Source: Micropterix aruncella
Taxonomy: Eukaryota > Arthropoda > Insecta > Lepidoptera > Micropterigidae
Length of the DNA: 64,000 bases
Assembly: GCA_944548615.1 (NCBI GenBank)
Contig: OX155973.1
Location: 19,857,734-19,921,733, forward strand
Direction of reading: 5' to 3'
Shown here one piece after another: positions 47,831 to 59,420 of this stretch (positions within the stretch are counted from its first letter, which is position 1; each line of letters starts with the position of its first letter). The translations under genes were made by a program, and so were the position numbers. Below the pieces are notes generated by a model. That model was not told where the DNA came from. It made no database searches and saw nothing but the letters and a program-made list of their open reading frames with translations.

Positions 47831-48508
47831 GTGGGCCCTGTTGCAATTGGGAGCTAATGGGCCCTGTTGCAGTTGACCACTAAGACCCATATGTTCAGGG
47901 TCGGTCAAACTCACGGGTCATCACCTATCCGGCGGCCTCCACGTATGAAGTACGAGCCCGGGAAGGACTACTAACTTCATACCGGCGGGCCAGTTTCCCT
48001 CAGGAGTCAATCTTCTGACGATCCTGGACGGCCTGCGCACCGTGCGGCATCAGCCAATCGATTGTGCATTCTGACTGACAGTCGGGGGAGTCTGGAAACA
48101 GTACTGTCTCCTATAGAGCGGGGGTAGTTGTTTACCTTACGGCGACTTCTCTCTTGAAACGGCCAATCGATTCCGGGTGAAAGCCGGATAAAGGACCCCG
48201 TGGTCCGCCATAGATTCAGCAAACGTAAGGGATAGGACTGCGCAATCGACCTCGAACCCGCAACCATTCGGGTGACGGGAGTAATCTGGTTGCAACTGGT
48301 AGTAAGGGCGTGAGTTTCGGCCCGCTGGGTGACTAACCTGGTTATCTCGCGGTAAGGCGTTGGCTTCTTACGGACATGTGGCGGAGCTTGACGGTGGACT
48401 GTTTTGTCCTAAGTCTTCTGCGCTCACCTCACGGGAGACAGAACGATCCATATCGTTAAAACTTCCTGAGGTGACGGGTTTGCCCGTTGTAGTCTACAGC
48501 TCTAGTAA
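47831..48508 (+). repeat. Rep-A, full length
   Basis: The start carries a doubled 'gggccctgttgcaattg' word. Body has 'cggcggcctccacg' and 'ctcgcggtaaggcgttggc', hairpin GACGGGTTTGCCCGT, end 'ctacagctctagtaa'. Confidence 0.87.
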
Positions 48509-48671
48509 GGCTTCGGCCTATTCTAAGGTAGGCAGATATAACAGTAACTATGACAGTAAAATAAAATCTAACTTTATTACTTATTTATTTTATAGATAAC
48601 AATAAATATAGATAAGACACATTACGTATCTTATCTATCCATTAATTCAAGCGAATTTCGGAGGTCTTCTT

Positions 48672-48956
48672 GTGTCTATAGCTTCTGGATCATGCGGGGG
48701 AAATGGAATTATTCTTTGGATAACACAATGGGATTTTGAAACTGTGAAACTGCACCCAGTGATTCCTTCTGCTATCCGAGATGTGTTTGCATATCACCGA
48801 TTTTCTTCACTGAACGTTTATACCCGCTTTGATGTGTTCTATCAGTCAAGTGACTATGGGCTGTTTCATTTGTCCAACGTAGGTTACGTTGGACAAATGA
48901 AACACCCACATTTGCGTTCGATTTTACAAGCACCCGGGGTTTTGTCGGCTTTTTAA
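48672..48956 (+). CDS. hypothetical open frame, unrecognised
   Basis: About 94 codons (starting at a non-ATG codon) with segments such as IILWITQWDFETVKLH and NVYTRFDVFYQSSDY. It contains a 20-bp perfect palindrome at 48862-48904. No family recognised. Low confidence that it is coding. Confidence 0.2.
   Translation: MSIASGSCGGNGIILWITQWDFETVKLHPVIPSAIRDVFAYHRFSSLNVYTRFDVFYQSSDYGLFHLSNVGYVGQMKHPHLRSILQAPGVLSAF
48862..48904. repeat. 20-bp perfect inverted repeat
   Basis: TGTTTCATTTGTCCAACGTA, spacer GGT, TACGTTGGACAAATGAAACA. Reason unknown. Confidence 0.9.
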
Positions 48957-49010
48957 AGTATGATCTTCATTGATTTCTTTTCAAACGCAGTTCTCTCAAG
49001 TGCGTTTTTG

Positions 49011-49675
49011 TGGGCTAATGTGGGGGCTAATGGACTAAAGTGGGGGCTAATAGGCCCTTGCTGAGTTGGCCACGAAGACCCATTTGTTCAGGGTTGGTCA
49101 AACTCACGGGTCAACACCCATCCGGTGGCCTCCACGCATGAAGTGCGAGCCCGGGTTGGAGGACTCTGGCCTTGTCTAGTTTCCCCTATGAGTCAAACTT
49201 CTGGTGCTCCTGGACAAGCTGCGCACCGTGCGGCGTAAGCCAATCGATTGTGCATTCTGACTAACAGTCGGGGGAGTCCGGGAGAGTCTTACGCCGACTG
49301 CTCTTGAAACGACCATCGGCTACCCGATCCCGGGTGGAACAGCCGGTCAAAGGACGCCCTGGTCCGCGATAGATTCGGTTTACACCGTTTCACCGCTTCG
49401 TAAGGAAGAGGACCGCGCAAGCGACCTCGAACTCGCAAGCAGTCGAGAGACCGGAGTAATCTGGTCGCAATTGGAAGTAAGGGCGTGAGTGTAAGCCCGC
49501 TGGGTAACATAACCTGGTTATATCGCGGATAAGGCGTCGGCCTCTTACGGGCATGTGGCGGAGCTTGACGGTGGACTGTTTTGTGCAAGTCTTCTGCGTT
49601 AACTTCACGGGAGATAGAACGACCAATCGTTAAATCTTCCTGAAGGTTCGCCCATTGTAGTTGACAGCTCTATTT
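49011..49675 (+). mobile_element. Rep-A, full length with perfect 12-bp duplication
   Basis: AGTGCGTTTTTG at 48999-49010 repeats at 49676-49687. Starts with two 'gggggctaat' words. The hairpin region has lost bases ('gaaggttcgcccattg'). Ends 'gttgacagctctattt'. Confidence 0.9.
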
Positions 49676-49687
49676 AGTGCGTTTTTG

Positions 49688-50292
49688 CACATTTGCACAG
49701 AGGATATTTTAGCGGGACACCAACGATATTACTCATCCGGGAGGGACGTCTTGTCTTGGCTCTCATTCTGTCGCAGTTCTTGCAGCTCGTACTGTTTTTT
49801 TATACAATACAATACAATCAACTACTCCAGTAGATAGGCATTCCTACACTTGGATGCGTCACAAAATTAAATGATAAAAATGTAATTATTAAAAACATTA
49901 CTATCATGATAGTTGTCATGGCTGTAATATTTTATTCAATATTACCTACATACAAATAATCAAAATATACTAATGTGATTTAAGAGTCAGGGAGAAAAAT
50001 ATATTAAAATAGAAATGCAAATTCTATGTAGAATAATCAAAGTAAATTTATTTTATTGTCAATCCAGCCTTAGTATTTTTTTTTAAATTGAATAGATGTA
50101 TAAAAAAATATATAAAAATTAGAATGTCAGCTATCATAATACCATTATGTTTAAAACTTAACAAATTTCATTAACCATCAACATGGAAAGTAAACTCAGA
50201 ATTTTCAAACTCCCTTATACCATAAATTGGGTTTCTTACCAAATTATTTACAATTATCTTTTTAAATTGGTTCTCTATGAAAAGCCTTTTAT
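49688..50292. other. unassigned, including decayed LINE 3' sequence
   Basis: 50200-50292 minus continues the 3' side of the RT fragment ('agagaaccaatttaaaaag' also follows the stop at 23668). The rest is AT-rich and unassigned. Confidence 0.45.
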
Positions 50293-50735
50293 TTACTTTG
50301 GAATCTTATTATAGTAAAACAAATTTTGGTGAATAAAACTGTATCGCACTTTGTTGAGTCGCTGTCGGTTTATGTGGAGATTGGATTTATTCCTCGTATC
50401 GTGATGATGAAAATCACTATTCACCGGAACTTCTGCTAGGTGTCTACGAGCGTACATAATATTTTAATAGATGTAAGAAAAAAATGGAGTCATGATTTCT
50501 GATTCTACAAATATCGGCTTACAAGAACTTCTTGGTGAGACTCTATACAAACTGCGTACCGCTCTTTTTTAATGGGGAAAAATTCTTTTTGAATTTGGTG
50601 CCATTCCCCAAAACAGTAGGTCACACAATACGACCAGAATATTCCAATGTTCATATCTTGATAGAATTCGGCGGTTCGCTTATTCGTTGGAGATGGATGC
50701 TGGCATTTTAAAGAAGCTGTTTCTTGCAATTTCAC
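50293..50735 (-). pseudogene. non-LTR RT C-terminal fragment, same family as 22999-23766
   Basis: Minus strand, frames alternate: 'DLLFWGMAPNSKRI', a stop, 'KRAVRSLYRVSPRSSCKPIF', 'VESEIMT', a stop, 'MYARRHLAEVPVNSDFHHHD', then TRNKSNLHINRQRLNKVRYS and a stop at 50293-50295. It aligns along its length with SLMTYGLMFWG ... RLSKVRNSFLHQ of the plus-strand copy, with at least two stops and shifts. Older than that copy. Confidence 0.8.
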
Positions 50736-51061
50736 TTTCGCACTTGTGTTTTGTAGACGTTCTCATTTGTAAAGATGTTATTAAAATATGCATAGCAGAG
50801 AAATGTTTTGCGGCTCGTTCCCAGCACGACCAATGAGAGTACTGCCCTTGTGACGTCATCGCTATGCTGTTGTACTAGCTACTAGTGCACTGCCAACGCG
50901 GTAGGTATCCATTGTGTGCGCGCGCTTCCAAAACATGTCGCGGCCCGGGCACATCTAGCTGAGGCCGCTCATATGATGGCGACATTTTTCTGGAAGTGTT
51001 CATGGTTCGACTAGAAAAACAGGCAGTTCTAAGTGCTGCCATCTGCAACGGGCGAACCAGA

Positions 51062-51378
51062 CGCCTCAGGCTGTTATAACGATATAGATCGTTCTTTCAA
51101 CCGTGAGGTGATTAGACAGAGACTCAGGGACAACACAGTCTAGCTCCGCCAACATGCCCGTAAGATGCCGACGCGTCACCCCGAGGCATTGGAATGTGAA
51201 AACAGCGGGCTAACCTCACGCCCTTACTACCAGATTTGGCCGGATTTCTCCATCCTCCGGCCTGGTCACTGGTTCGAGGTCGCTTGCGCGCCCTCCGCCT
51301 GACGTAAGTGGTTATTCAGTTTAAATATTTTGCGGACCGCGACGCCCTTTGCGTGCCATGGTCAATCGGGATCGAGTG
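51062..51378 (-). repeat. Rep-A, 3' half, split copy
   Basis: Minus orientation from near the 3' end ('gggcgaaccagacgcctcag') to 'tcaatcgggatcgagtg', where a MITE begins. It resumes at 51806. Confidence 0.85.
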
Positions 51379-51805
51379 CACTGAAAAAAATATTGGATTT
51401 CTTCCTACAATGTCGTATTGTTATTGCGGTTTAATAAAGAATAATGATGTTTGAATCGTAATTTTGTTGAATTGCAAGGAATCTTGTTTAAACTCCATTA
51501 CTCGATTATATGTTTCACCATACTCCGTACGAGTGATATGAAAATAACCGTATAATGTAGCTTCAACATGATTCTTGTAACTGACTATAACTTTGCGTAT
51601 GTTATAACATGCTATCATGGTTAAAGCAAGATCTCGTTGAGCGCCGAAATGAATGTGCGGTGTAATTACTATGCCCGTGACATGGAAACTACACCGTTAC
51701 GCGTCATGTTGATACATACATACTGACCACAGTACATGTTATATACGTAATCCTTAATGAAACATGCGTATTTCCGTGTATTATAGCGTTATATTTTTCT
51801 CAGTG
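51379..51805. mobile_element. 427-bp MITE with CACTGAAAAAAATA termini
   Basis: Left CACTGAAAAAAATAT, right (reversed) CACTGAGAAAAATAT. Flanking Rep-A defines the empty site as GAGTGGTCGAC with TG duplicated (51377-51378 and 51806-51807). CACTG ends and a 2-bp duplication suggest the CMC group. It carries a minus-strand open frame of 91 codons (see next entry). Confidence 0.85.
51421..51696 (-). CDS. coding-like open frame inside the MITE
   Basis: Stop-to-stop frame on the minus strand reading HVTGIVITPHIHFGAQRDLA then LTMIACYNIRKVIVSY, 'HVEATLYGYFHITRTEYGE' and SLFFIKPQ. First in-frame ATG at 51618. Residue use is protein-like, but I recognise no family. Could be a captured fragment of a transposase or host exon, or chance. 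Confidence 0.35.
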   Translation of the reverse strand, partial: RCSFHVTGIVITPHIHFGAQRDLALTMIACYNIRKVIVSYKNHVEATLYGYFHITRTEYGETYNRVMEFKQDSLQFNKITIQTSLFFIKPQ

Positions 51806-52168
51806 TGGTCGACGGATCGATTCAAGATTTGAAGACGTCTGGTCGACAACTACCCTCCGCTGTTATAGGAAACGTAAGTCTCTAGACCCCTCTGGTTCTT
51901 TGCCAGCTGGTCAATCAACACCCAGCGAACCGGATGTGCACAAACTGCCCAGTTCCGGTATTCCCCTAAATCCGCGGTCTTCTGATCCCAACTGCCTCCG
52001 ACTGCATGATAACAGCCGTGGCAGAAGGTCACAGTGGCCCTGATAGGGTGAGCCCCTCTTCGAGGAGGCTCCAGATAGGAGTTGAACCGTAAGTTGGGCA
52101 GGCCATGTGACAAAGATTTTTGGTTAACACCACCCAAGCTGCACGGAACCATTAGGAGCCAGGCAAGT
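51806..52168 (-). repeat. Rep-A, 5' half of the split copy
   Basis: Continues 51062-51378 after the MITE: 'ggtcgacggatcgattc', 'ccgctgttataggaaacg', 'gaggaggctccagatagg', 'aagctgcacggaaccattag'. Confidence 0.85.
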
Positions 52169-52261
52169 GATACAGTCAAATATGCTTGCCATTTGTGCTT
52201 ATGATGCTTATGTCCGAACGGGGCCGTGTAAGCACGAATAACGGACGAATATATTGCGGTG

Positions 52262-52505
52262 GGACGCCCGGTCCATTCTCCGGTTCAACTTCTATCCAAC
52301 AGACTCCCCAAAGAGGGATTACCCCGGAAGCCGGAGTGACCTGCTGTATCCTACAGAGTATGTTGTGCGCCGGGAGAACATATCGGGCGGTCCTGGGCGG
52401 TTGTGCACTAGCCGGTTTGCTAGCTACGTTGCTCAACCGGGGAAGTCTGGAACCGTACGTTTCCTAAAAGGTGGGAGTTGGTTACATACTGCTGCTTTAA
52501 TACTG
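52262..52505 (+). repeat. Rep-A, diverged internal piece
   Basis: 'ccggttcaacttctatcc', 'ggggaagtctggaacc' and 'tttcctaaaaggtgggagtt' align with the 5' half of Rep-A in opposite orientation to the previous copy, about 90 bp away. Confidence 0.65.
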
Positions 52506-53319
52506 ACGGGCAAAGTGGAATACGAATTGCCACTGCATTATTAATGCTAGAATGGAAAATAAAAGTGTCTTAGAATCCTGAGAATAATGTTGCTAACGTC
52601 TTGTAAGTCATTTCTGATTACCTATCTGTAGTAGTTAACAAGTTTAATTTTTAAAAAACTAATTGATGAGTAGAATATGAAGAGTTTCAAAATCGAACCT
52701 AAAAATCGTCATCACTATATCTGATAAAAATCAGTTAAATCAAAGACATAGAAACAAAAGAGTTTGAAAATCGAATGCGAATAAATTATAGAACTAATTA
52801 TATTGACAATACCTAGAACACAATTGTTTGCCGCCCCATCAAGACGACATTTTGGAAAGTATATGAACCAGATGTTTTCGTTAGTTACCGCCAATGATTG
52901 TGTAGTATATTATGTGTTTAAGTAACTCGATTAAAATAAATTTAAAAAATATTGGGAGAGGAAAACTTAAAATCTACGAAAATAAAATCTACGGCATTTT
53001 AAATATTAATCGAAATGGAAAATTAAACTCATAAATATATATTATTTCTGAAAACTTTAGGCAGTTGCAATTGGCGATTATTAGCCCTATAATGTATGGT
53101 CACTCGCTTGAAGTATTCGCTATCTTCTTTGATATCGAAAATATAGCAGGCACAAAATTACAAAAAAACTAGATATTATAGGAAGCACTTTATCAATATT
53201 TTTCTTTTACTCATAGTACATACTCAAACTGGGCAAAGACAACCAACGTGCAGAAGTTGTCATACGTGTGGGATTGACTTAGGCGACCTGCGGAAGCCTT
53301 GCTACATCCTGAAAGACCC
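52506..53319. other. unassigned AT-rich DNA
   Basis: No coding or repeat partner recognised. Confidence 0.5.
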
Positions 53320-53781
53320 AGCGATGCCCATCAACCTAAAGCGGAAGGTGTATGAGACATGCGTGCTGCCAATAGCAACGTACGGCCTTGAAACAGTGCC
53401 TCTAACGCAGAGCAGTTCCAACCGCCTTAGAATATGCCAAGGGGCATTGAGAGAGCAATGCTGGGCATCAGTCTCCACGACAGAGTGCGCAATGAAGAAA
53501 TACGAAAGCGCACGGGAGGGCTAGATATCATGAAGCGTATTGCCAGACTAAAGTGGGGCTGGGCAGGACACTTTGCAAGACAAGATGACGCGATGTGGCC
53601 GAAGAGGCTTGTCCAGTGGAGACCAAAAACCACAAAGCGAGGCGTAGGGAAAACCACTACTATGGCTGGACGACATCAGAAAAGCAGCAGGGACCAACTG
53701 GCTGAGGGCAGCAGCTGACCGACAGACTTGGAAGAAGAAGGAAGAGGCCTACGTCCAGGAGTGGACCAAACCAGGCTGAGG
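53320..53781 (+). pseudogene. RTE-like endonuclease-RT, C-terminal fragment
   Basis: First frame: NLKRKVYETCVLPIATYGLE, then a frameshift near 53440, 'ERAMLGISLHDRVRNEEIRK', RTGGLDIMKRIARLKWGWAG, HFARQDDAMWPKRLVQWRP, a second shift near 53655, NWLRAAADRQTWKKKEEAYV and a stop near 53781, followed by a GAAGAAGAAG tail. These words are the standard C-terminus of insect 'endonuclease-reverse transcriptase' LINEs. Confidence 0.85.
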
Positions 53782-54629
53782 AAGAAGAAGAAGATACACA
53801 AGTCCAGAAAAATAGGTGTGAAATAAAATGCATTTGCTCCTACATTCGGAAAATACTTCTGCTATTATCATACATTAATGGCCAGGCTATCAACGTGCTC
53901 AATATTCATTTCCGTTCGCTTCTATCAAGTAAGTCGAAATCATTCGAGAAATAAGCACATAATAGACCAAGAGCTGCTGGCATTGACTTAACGTTAGTTT
54001 ATAACTAAAATACATTTTAGGTTTCTTCAATATGCTCTCTTCAAAACCACAGCCTTGCTCTTGAGAGTGGTTGCATTTGGCAGGAATCCGGAGTTAAAAT
54101 CTGGTAAAATGTAAGGTACAATTTTTTTTGTTTGATTTATTAATATATTGTTGTAAGTTACTAATATATTGTTTTATATTTCTTTGATGTGTATATTTTT
54201 TTTAACTTTTAATTTCTTTAATAGCCTCTCACTTAGATTAAATGTGTTTGAGTAATATTGCAGTGAATACTTATAATTTACTTTTAGATGTTAGATGTAA
54301 TTAATATATTATTAAATGTAGTTTATTTGAATTCAGTATTAGATAGTATTTTATTTAGCTTTCTTGAATATATTAAGTAATTTAATTTAGTTATTATGCG
54401 CCTTATGTGGTAATGAAAAAAATAGCTACGAAGAATTTACTTAGTTAATGTTTCGCCATGGGTTATCGTTTATATAATGTAGTAACGTACATAGTTTTCG
54501 TACATAGCAGTTGAACGTCAACATTTTATAAACTTTTAAAAATCATTTTTAAAAATCAATTTTAAAAATCAAGGTAATATTAGATATTTCAATATGTCGA
54601 AGTTAGATATTTCAATATTAAATTATGTT
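53782..54629. other. unassigned AT-rich DNA
   Basis: After the GAA-rich LINE tail, nothing recognised. Confidence 0.5.
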
Positions 54630-55015
54630 ATTTTTACACGACTACCCAACAAAAAAGGAGTACCGTTTCTCTACCATAACTTCGAAACGCTTGAACCGAT
54701 TTAGAAGTGTGTGGTATTGTTAGAAAGAATCGCTATGTCATTCCGACTGTCATAGGTTACCTTAACTGTCCGAATATCAAAGAAGAATTCATTTAAATGT
54801 TCAAATGTCCAAATGTCTAAATGTCAATAAATTAACATAAATATACCGTGTTAAGTGTCAAATGAAAGGAGTGATTCACTACAATCCTGAAATATACATG
54901 TATCTAATCATAAACCACAAATAATTCATAAAAAAAACCCTAATAAAAATAGTTATAAATACAAGAGTTCACTTTCTGTAACGGCAGACGTAGTTTTAAT
55001 ATTTTTTTATATATT
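54630..55015 (+). repeat. Rep-E, copy 3
   Basis: 'cgactacccaacaaaaaagg', 'accgatttagaagtgtgtgg', 'tgtccaaatgtctaaatgtc', 'cactttctgtaacggcag'. The most complete copy. Confidence 0.85.
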
Positions 55016-55018
55016 AAC

Positions 55019-55577
55019 CTATTGTTTAGTACCCACACTTGGTCCTCCATGTGGGGTCTTTGCACATGTCCCCTCATAATCTATCTTACCTACAGATTCT
55101 GCAAACATCCCTTGCTGTATAATATAAGCAAGGTTCATGATGGCAAGTTCTCTACAAATCTCAGTCATATATATCACGTATATCCTATAATCCTTTCCTT
55201 TCTTGTAGACAACGCTGTACTTGGGCGATGATGATGATATCGCTAGCCTCCAGACGCACACGGCCAATCGTGGGAGCAATCTTCAATTCTTCGACCTGAT
55301 AGATCAGGACGGTGCACCGTTTTTACAGTACCTCTCGCCTTATTTATTTCAATTGTTTCCCCTTGGAAGATGACCCTGGAGGTCCTGTCGACCGTTTTAT
55401 CTTGGAACCAAACTTATAAAAGTGTGGTTATCTTTTCCGCTGCGGTGATAAGTTCATTCCCCTCCCCATCACCGTTAGAGATGAGGACTTCTTCTTTTTC
55501 TAAAGGTTGTATGGGATAGTGAAACCTTTTCCTGAATAAGCATTTACGTTTACTAAGCACTAAGGTGAAATTTTGTC
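55019..55577 (-). pseudogene. unidentified coding-like remnant
   Basis: Minus strand pieces read as protein in alternating frames: NFTLVLSKRKCLFRKRFHYP, EKEEVLISNGDGEGNEL, and EELKIAPTIGRVRLEASDII followed by IIAQVQRCLQERKG. Stops separate them. I do not recognise the family; a decayed transposon ORF is the likeliest source. Confidence 0.3.
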
Positions 55578-55589
55578 TGATATTATCCT

Positions 55590-56267
55590 GGAGCATCCTC
55601 GGGAGCTAACGGGCCCATGATGAGGTGGCCACGATGACCCATCTGTTCAGGGGCGGTCACACTCACGGGTCAACACCCATCCGACGGCCTCCACGCACGG
55701 GGTGCGAACCTGGGTAGGACACTGGGTCAACCAGTCTCCCCTGGGAATCAAACCTCTGGCGCTCCTGGACGGTCTGCGCACCGATCGGCGCAAACCAATC
55801 GATTGTGCTCTCCGACTAACAGTCGGGGGAGTCTGGGAACTGTATTGTTTCCTATAGAGCGGGGGTGGTTGCCTACCTTACGGCGACTGCTCTTGAAATG
55901 ACCATTGGCCATCCGATCCCGGTTCAGAGCCGGGCAAAGGACGCCTTGGTCCGCGATAGATTCGGTATACTCCGTTTCACCGCTTCGTAAGGTAGAGGAC
56001 CGCGCAAGCGACCTCGAACTCGGAACCAATCGAGAGACCGGAGAAATCTGGTCACAATTGGAAGTGAGGGCGCGAGTATCTCGAGCCCGTCGGGTTTATT
56101 CCTGGCTAACTCGCGGTAAGGCGTTGGACTCTCACAGGTTGTGGCGTAGCTAGACGTTGGATTGTTATTGTCCAAAGTCTTCTACGCTCACTGCAGGGCG
56201 ATAGAACGACTAATCGTTAAAACGTCCTGTGGTGACGGGTTAGCCCGTTGTAGTCGACACCGCAAGA
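55590..56267 (+). mobile_element. Rep-A, full length with perfect 12-bp duplication
   Basis: TGATATTATCCT at 55578-55589 repeats at 56268-56279. Starts 'ggagcatcctcgggagct', ends 'cgacaccgcaaga'. Near-identical in long stretches to 24326-24892, so these two are recent relatives. Hairpin GACGGGTTAGCCCGT. Confidence 0.92.
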
Positions 56268-56357
56268 TGATATTATCCTTAGTAGCGGCGCGTCATACTA
56301 TATGTTTCATTATTTGACCATACATAGTCCACAGACATATATGCTGTTAATATATTA

Positions 56358-57011
56358 TGTAGCAGCTAATGGTTCCCATGCAATTGGTCCACTACGACCT
56401 GCTCGTTATCTTGGGTCGGCTCAACTTACGGTTAAACCCCCATCGGGTAGCCACCTCGAGAGTAGAACCTGGAAAGGACTCTGTTGCCCCTGCCATGGCA
56501 GGTGAATCCCTTCCTCGGGGGGATGACCTTCGAATGATGCTCGGTGGTTTGCGCAGCATGCGGCGTCAGCCAATTGACTGTGTACTCCGGCTGATAACCC
56601 GAGGGGGTCTGGAAATACTCTTATACGTTTCCTAAGAAGCATGATTATTGGCATTGTCTCAGCTACTCTTGAAACGATCCGTTGGCCACACGATTCCGCG
56701 TGAAAGACAGGCAAAGGGCACCACGGTCTGCAATATATTCGAACTGAATTACTGCTAATATCACGTAAAGGCCACGTAAGCGATTTCGAACCTGCGTCCA
56801 GACATGTAACTTAGAAATCTGATAGTGAGGGCGCGAGGCTACCTCTGTGTTCACTTTCCAGTGACACGCGGTAAGGAACTTGGACTCTCACGGGCATGTT
56901 GGAGTAGTTAGAAATATCTGCGTTCGCCACACGGTAGAAAGAATGATAATATATTGTTATACCTTCCTGGGGTGGCGAATTCGCCTGTAGTAATGAAAAC
57001 TCTAAAGCGCC
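56358..57011 (+). repeat. Rep-A, full length, 'gcagctaatgg' subtype
   Basis: 5' 'gcagctaatggttcccatg' and 'cttgggtcggctcaactt'; 3' 'tcctggggtggcgaattcgc', ending 'gaaaactctaaagcgcc'. Possible decayed duplication GTTAATATATTA (56346) versus GATAATATATAG (57012), 9 of 12. Confidence 0.82.
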
Positions 57012-58544
57012 GATAATATATAGCTGCTATTAGCGACAAGAGCTTTTTTGTCGACCCCTCTTACTCTATAATGCTTGAGAATTCCAATATCGCAGTATTA
57101 GTGTTATGTCTGAATAGCGGTCGATAGATAAGACTCGTCCATCTAAGTACGTATATGTTTTCTTTATCAAATCAGGTCGGAAATCAAGGCAAGCAAGATG
57201 TAAACGCGTATACACAGTTTTATTATATGCAATGGGAAACGACGTAGACATGTGGACCATTCGAGCCAAAGAAAAAAGAAAATCTTCTTCTTCATGTACC
57301 CTCTTCGCTGTGACCTACTGCAAATATTTTTTTTGTTACTACCTGCTTCTCTAAAATTCCATTTGGTTCAAACCCTCATTTTCCCACTTTCTATCACTGT
57401 GCAACAGGAAACTGTGCGCAGCCTCTTTAAAAAGTACATGAGGGTATTTCTTAAATGATCGAAAAAAGAGTGGGAGGCAAGTTTTGGCAACATATATATT
57501 TTTTTAAATACTTGTATTTATTTTTTGTTTTTAGTTTGGCGTATATTAACCCTTTGTGGGCCATAAGATTTGCCATAGAGTATGGAAATTTAGAATACAT
57601 GAAACTGTTCAAGGGCGATGTAAATAACATGTATGTCAGGTTTTGTAAAGATTGGTTCAATATAATTTGTATAAATTGATGATAGATATGTGTCCCTGTG
57701 GTCCATAGAAGATGAAAATATATTTTTTATGTTATTAAAAATGATTTTGGGTCAGCACGTACTAAATAAATTTTTCAAGTTGAAAAAGTTGCGATAAATA
57801 TTTTATTTCTTTGTGTGTAATTACCGTTCGTATGTTATTCGAGTTCTTTGGTCATTTAGGATGTTTTTTAAAAATATACGGTTTATTTTTAGACAATAAT
57901 TTTATTGTTTTGCCAATATTAGGATTCTGCTGTCTCAATAAAATGAATAAGATATAATTAATAAATTATTTTTATTCCATAATATTTATATATTATTTGA
58001 TTTTATCATTTTATAATGATTTTTGAAGTTATAGGACACATATGTTTCATGGTCCTTACAATGTTAACCATCACTGCAAAAATATCAATGTAACAAAAGA
58101 AAATAAAAATAAAATCAACTGCAAAATGTCAGTATTGGTGTGTGAGAATAAAAATAAGATATATTTGAGACTAAAGTACAATTTTAACATTCAGGATTTT
58201 TTATTATTAATTTCTACGCTCAGTTTTCTTACTTATTTCCAAAAATAAATGTTCTCATTAAATGTATCTGTTTGCCTAACTTTTCTGCTTTATTTTTGAG
58301 TGTGAGATATTCTTTTGTCACAACCATGCCACAAAAAAAATTATTAGAAATAACTTTCTATAATTTATATTAAAAATAACTTTTCTACCTTTTCTTGAGA
58401 CCATGGACAACCTTTCATTCGTCATTTTGACTGATTCAGTTGTATTTTCTCATAGTCGGTGGATACGCCAAATTCCTTAGATATTAAGTTGACATATGAT
58501 ATTAATTTCTGTCTAATTTTCATCGTTATGTTTATTGTGTAACC
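57012..58544. other. unassigned AT-rich DNA
   Basis: A 'ttaaccctttgtgggcc' word at 57546-57562 resembles a piggyBac-type end (TTAA then CCC), but I found no partner end. Otherwise nothing. Confidence 0.4.
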
Positions 58545-58725
58545 GTACTCATTTATTATGACGACTACTTTACAAAAATCCCACTTTTATATAATAATTT
58601 GACTACATAAACATTTAATCCGAACCACCCTGTCGGCATGGTCGCAAGATATTGCCACTTGGCGATAGGCCCACCATATTGTACTCTATTGTGTGTGCAA
58701 TAACGTTTTTCAAACAAACAAACCA
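58545..58725 (+). repeat. LINE 3' end, family G copy 2
   Basis: 'gactacataaacatttaatc', 'gcaagatattgccacttgg', 'cgataggcccaccatattg', 'gtgtgtgcaataacg' and a CAAA tail, as at 46715-46890. Confidence 0.75.
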
Positions 58726-59168
58726 GCTTACTGGAAGTTTATAAAAAGGCCTGCACTATATAATGTTTTGTTCCCTTTAAAGCCGCCTTAAAGTTTGCGA
58801 AGCGAAAGCTGACAGAGATTTATTTATTTATTTATTTAGTATAATAGGTACGCAAACAATACTCTAATAATACATGGTTATCGCTAATATTTTTACATCG
58901 TTACTAAATAGAGTATAATATTTTATGCGTACTCCGCATGCTTAATTAATAATTGCGTATGCGCCGTTTATCTCATGATTTACAAAAGTATCAGTACAAA
59001 AATTAATATCCTTAAAAATTATCGAAACAAAAATTAAAAATTTTAGAAATAAGTTTACAGTAAATTCTGAAAAACAATTAAATGAAGAAAAAAAATATAT
59101 CAAATATTGTCTGGAATAAAATAATAAAAACATACGGTAGATTATCAATTTGTTTCATAATACGCTAT
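58726..59168. other. unassigned AT-rich DNA
   Basis: Short TTTA run (58819-58839). Nothing else. Confidence 0.5.
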
Positions 59169-59420
59169 TTATATGGACTTAACTGCTAATGGTCCCAGAT
59201 TAAAGAAATCAATGTTTTCGGTTATAGTGTTGTATAACCGGCATGTACGTGAGATAGGATCGTGGAAAGATTGATTTGTCTGCGAAGTGGGAAGGTTAAA
59301 TGTTAGGTGCTGCCTCAGTCGCCTGGATGCCACGTTGAAATTTAACGCTTCTAATAAATCTGGTGAGTCTATCCCGCCGTTAAGAAGTTTGTGCAGAAAC
59401 ATTAGGAGAGTGCGGAACAC
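59169..59420 (-). pseudogene. non-LTR RT C-terminal fragment
   Basis: Minus frame FLHKLLNGGIDSPDLLEALN, then FNVASRRLRQHLTFNLP, 'TNQSFHDPISRTCRLYNT' and 'ENIDFFNLGPLAVKS'. The full set of jockey-like C-terminal blocks in one uninterrupted frame. Upstream RT absent. Confidence 0.8.
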
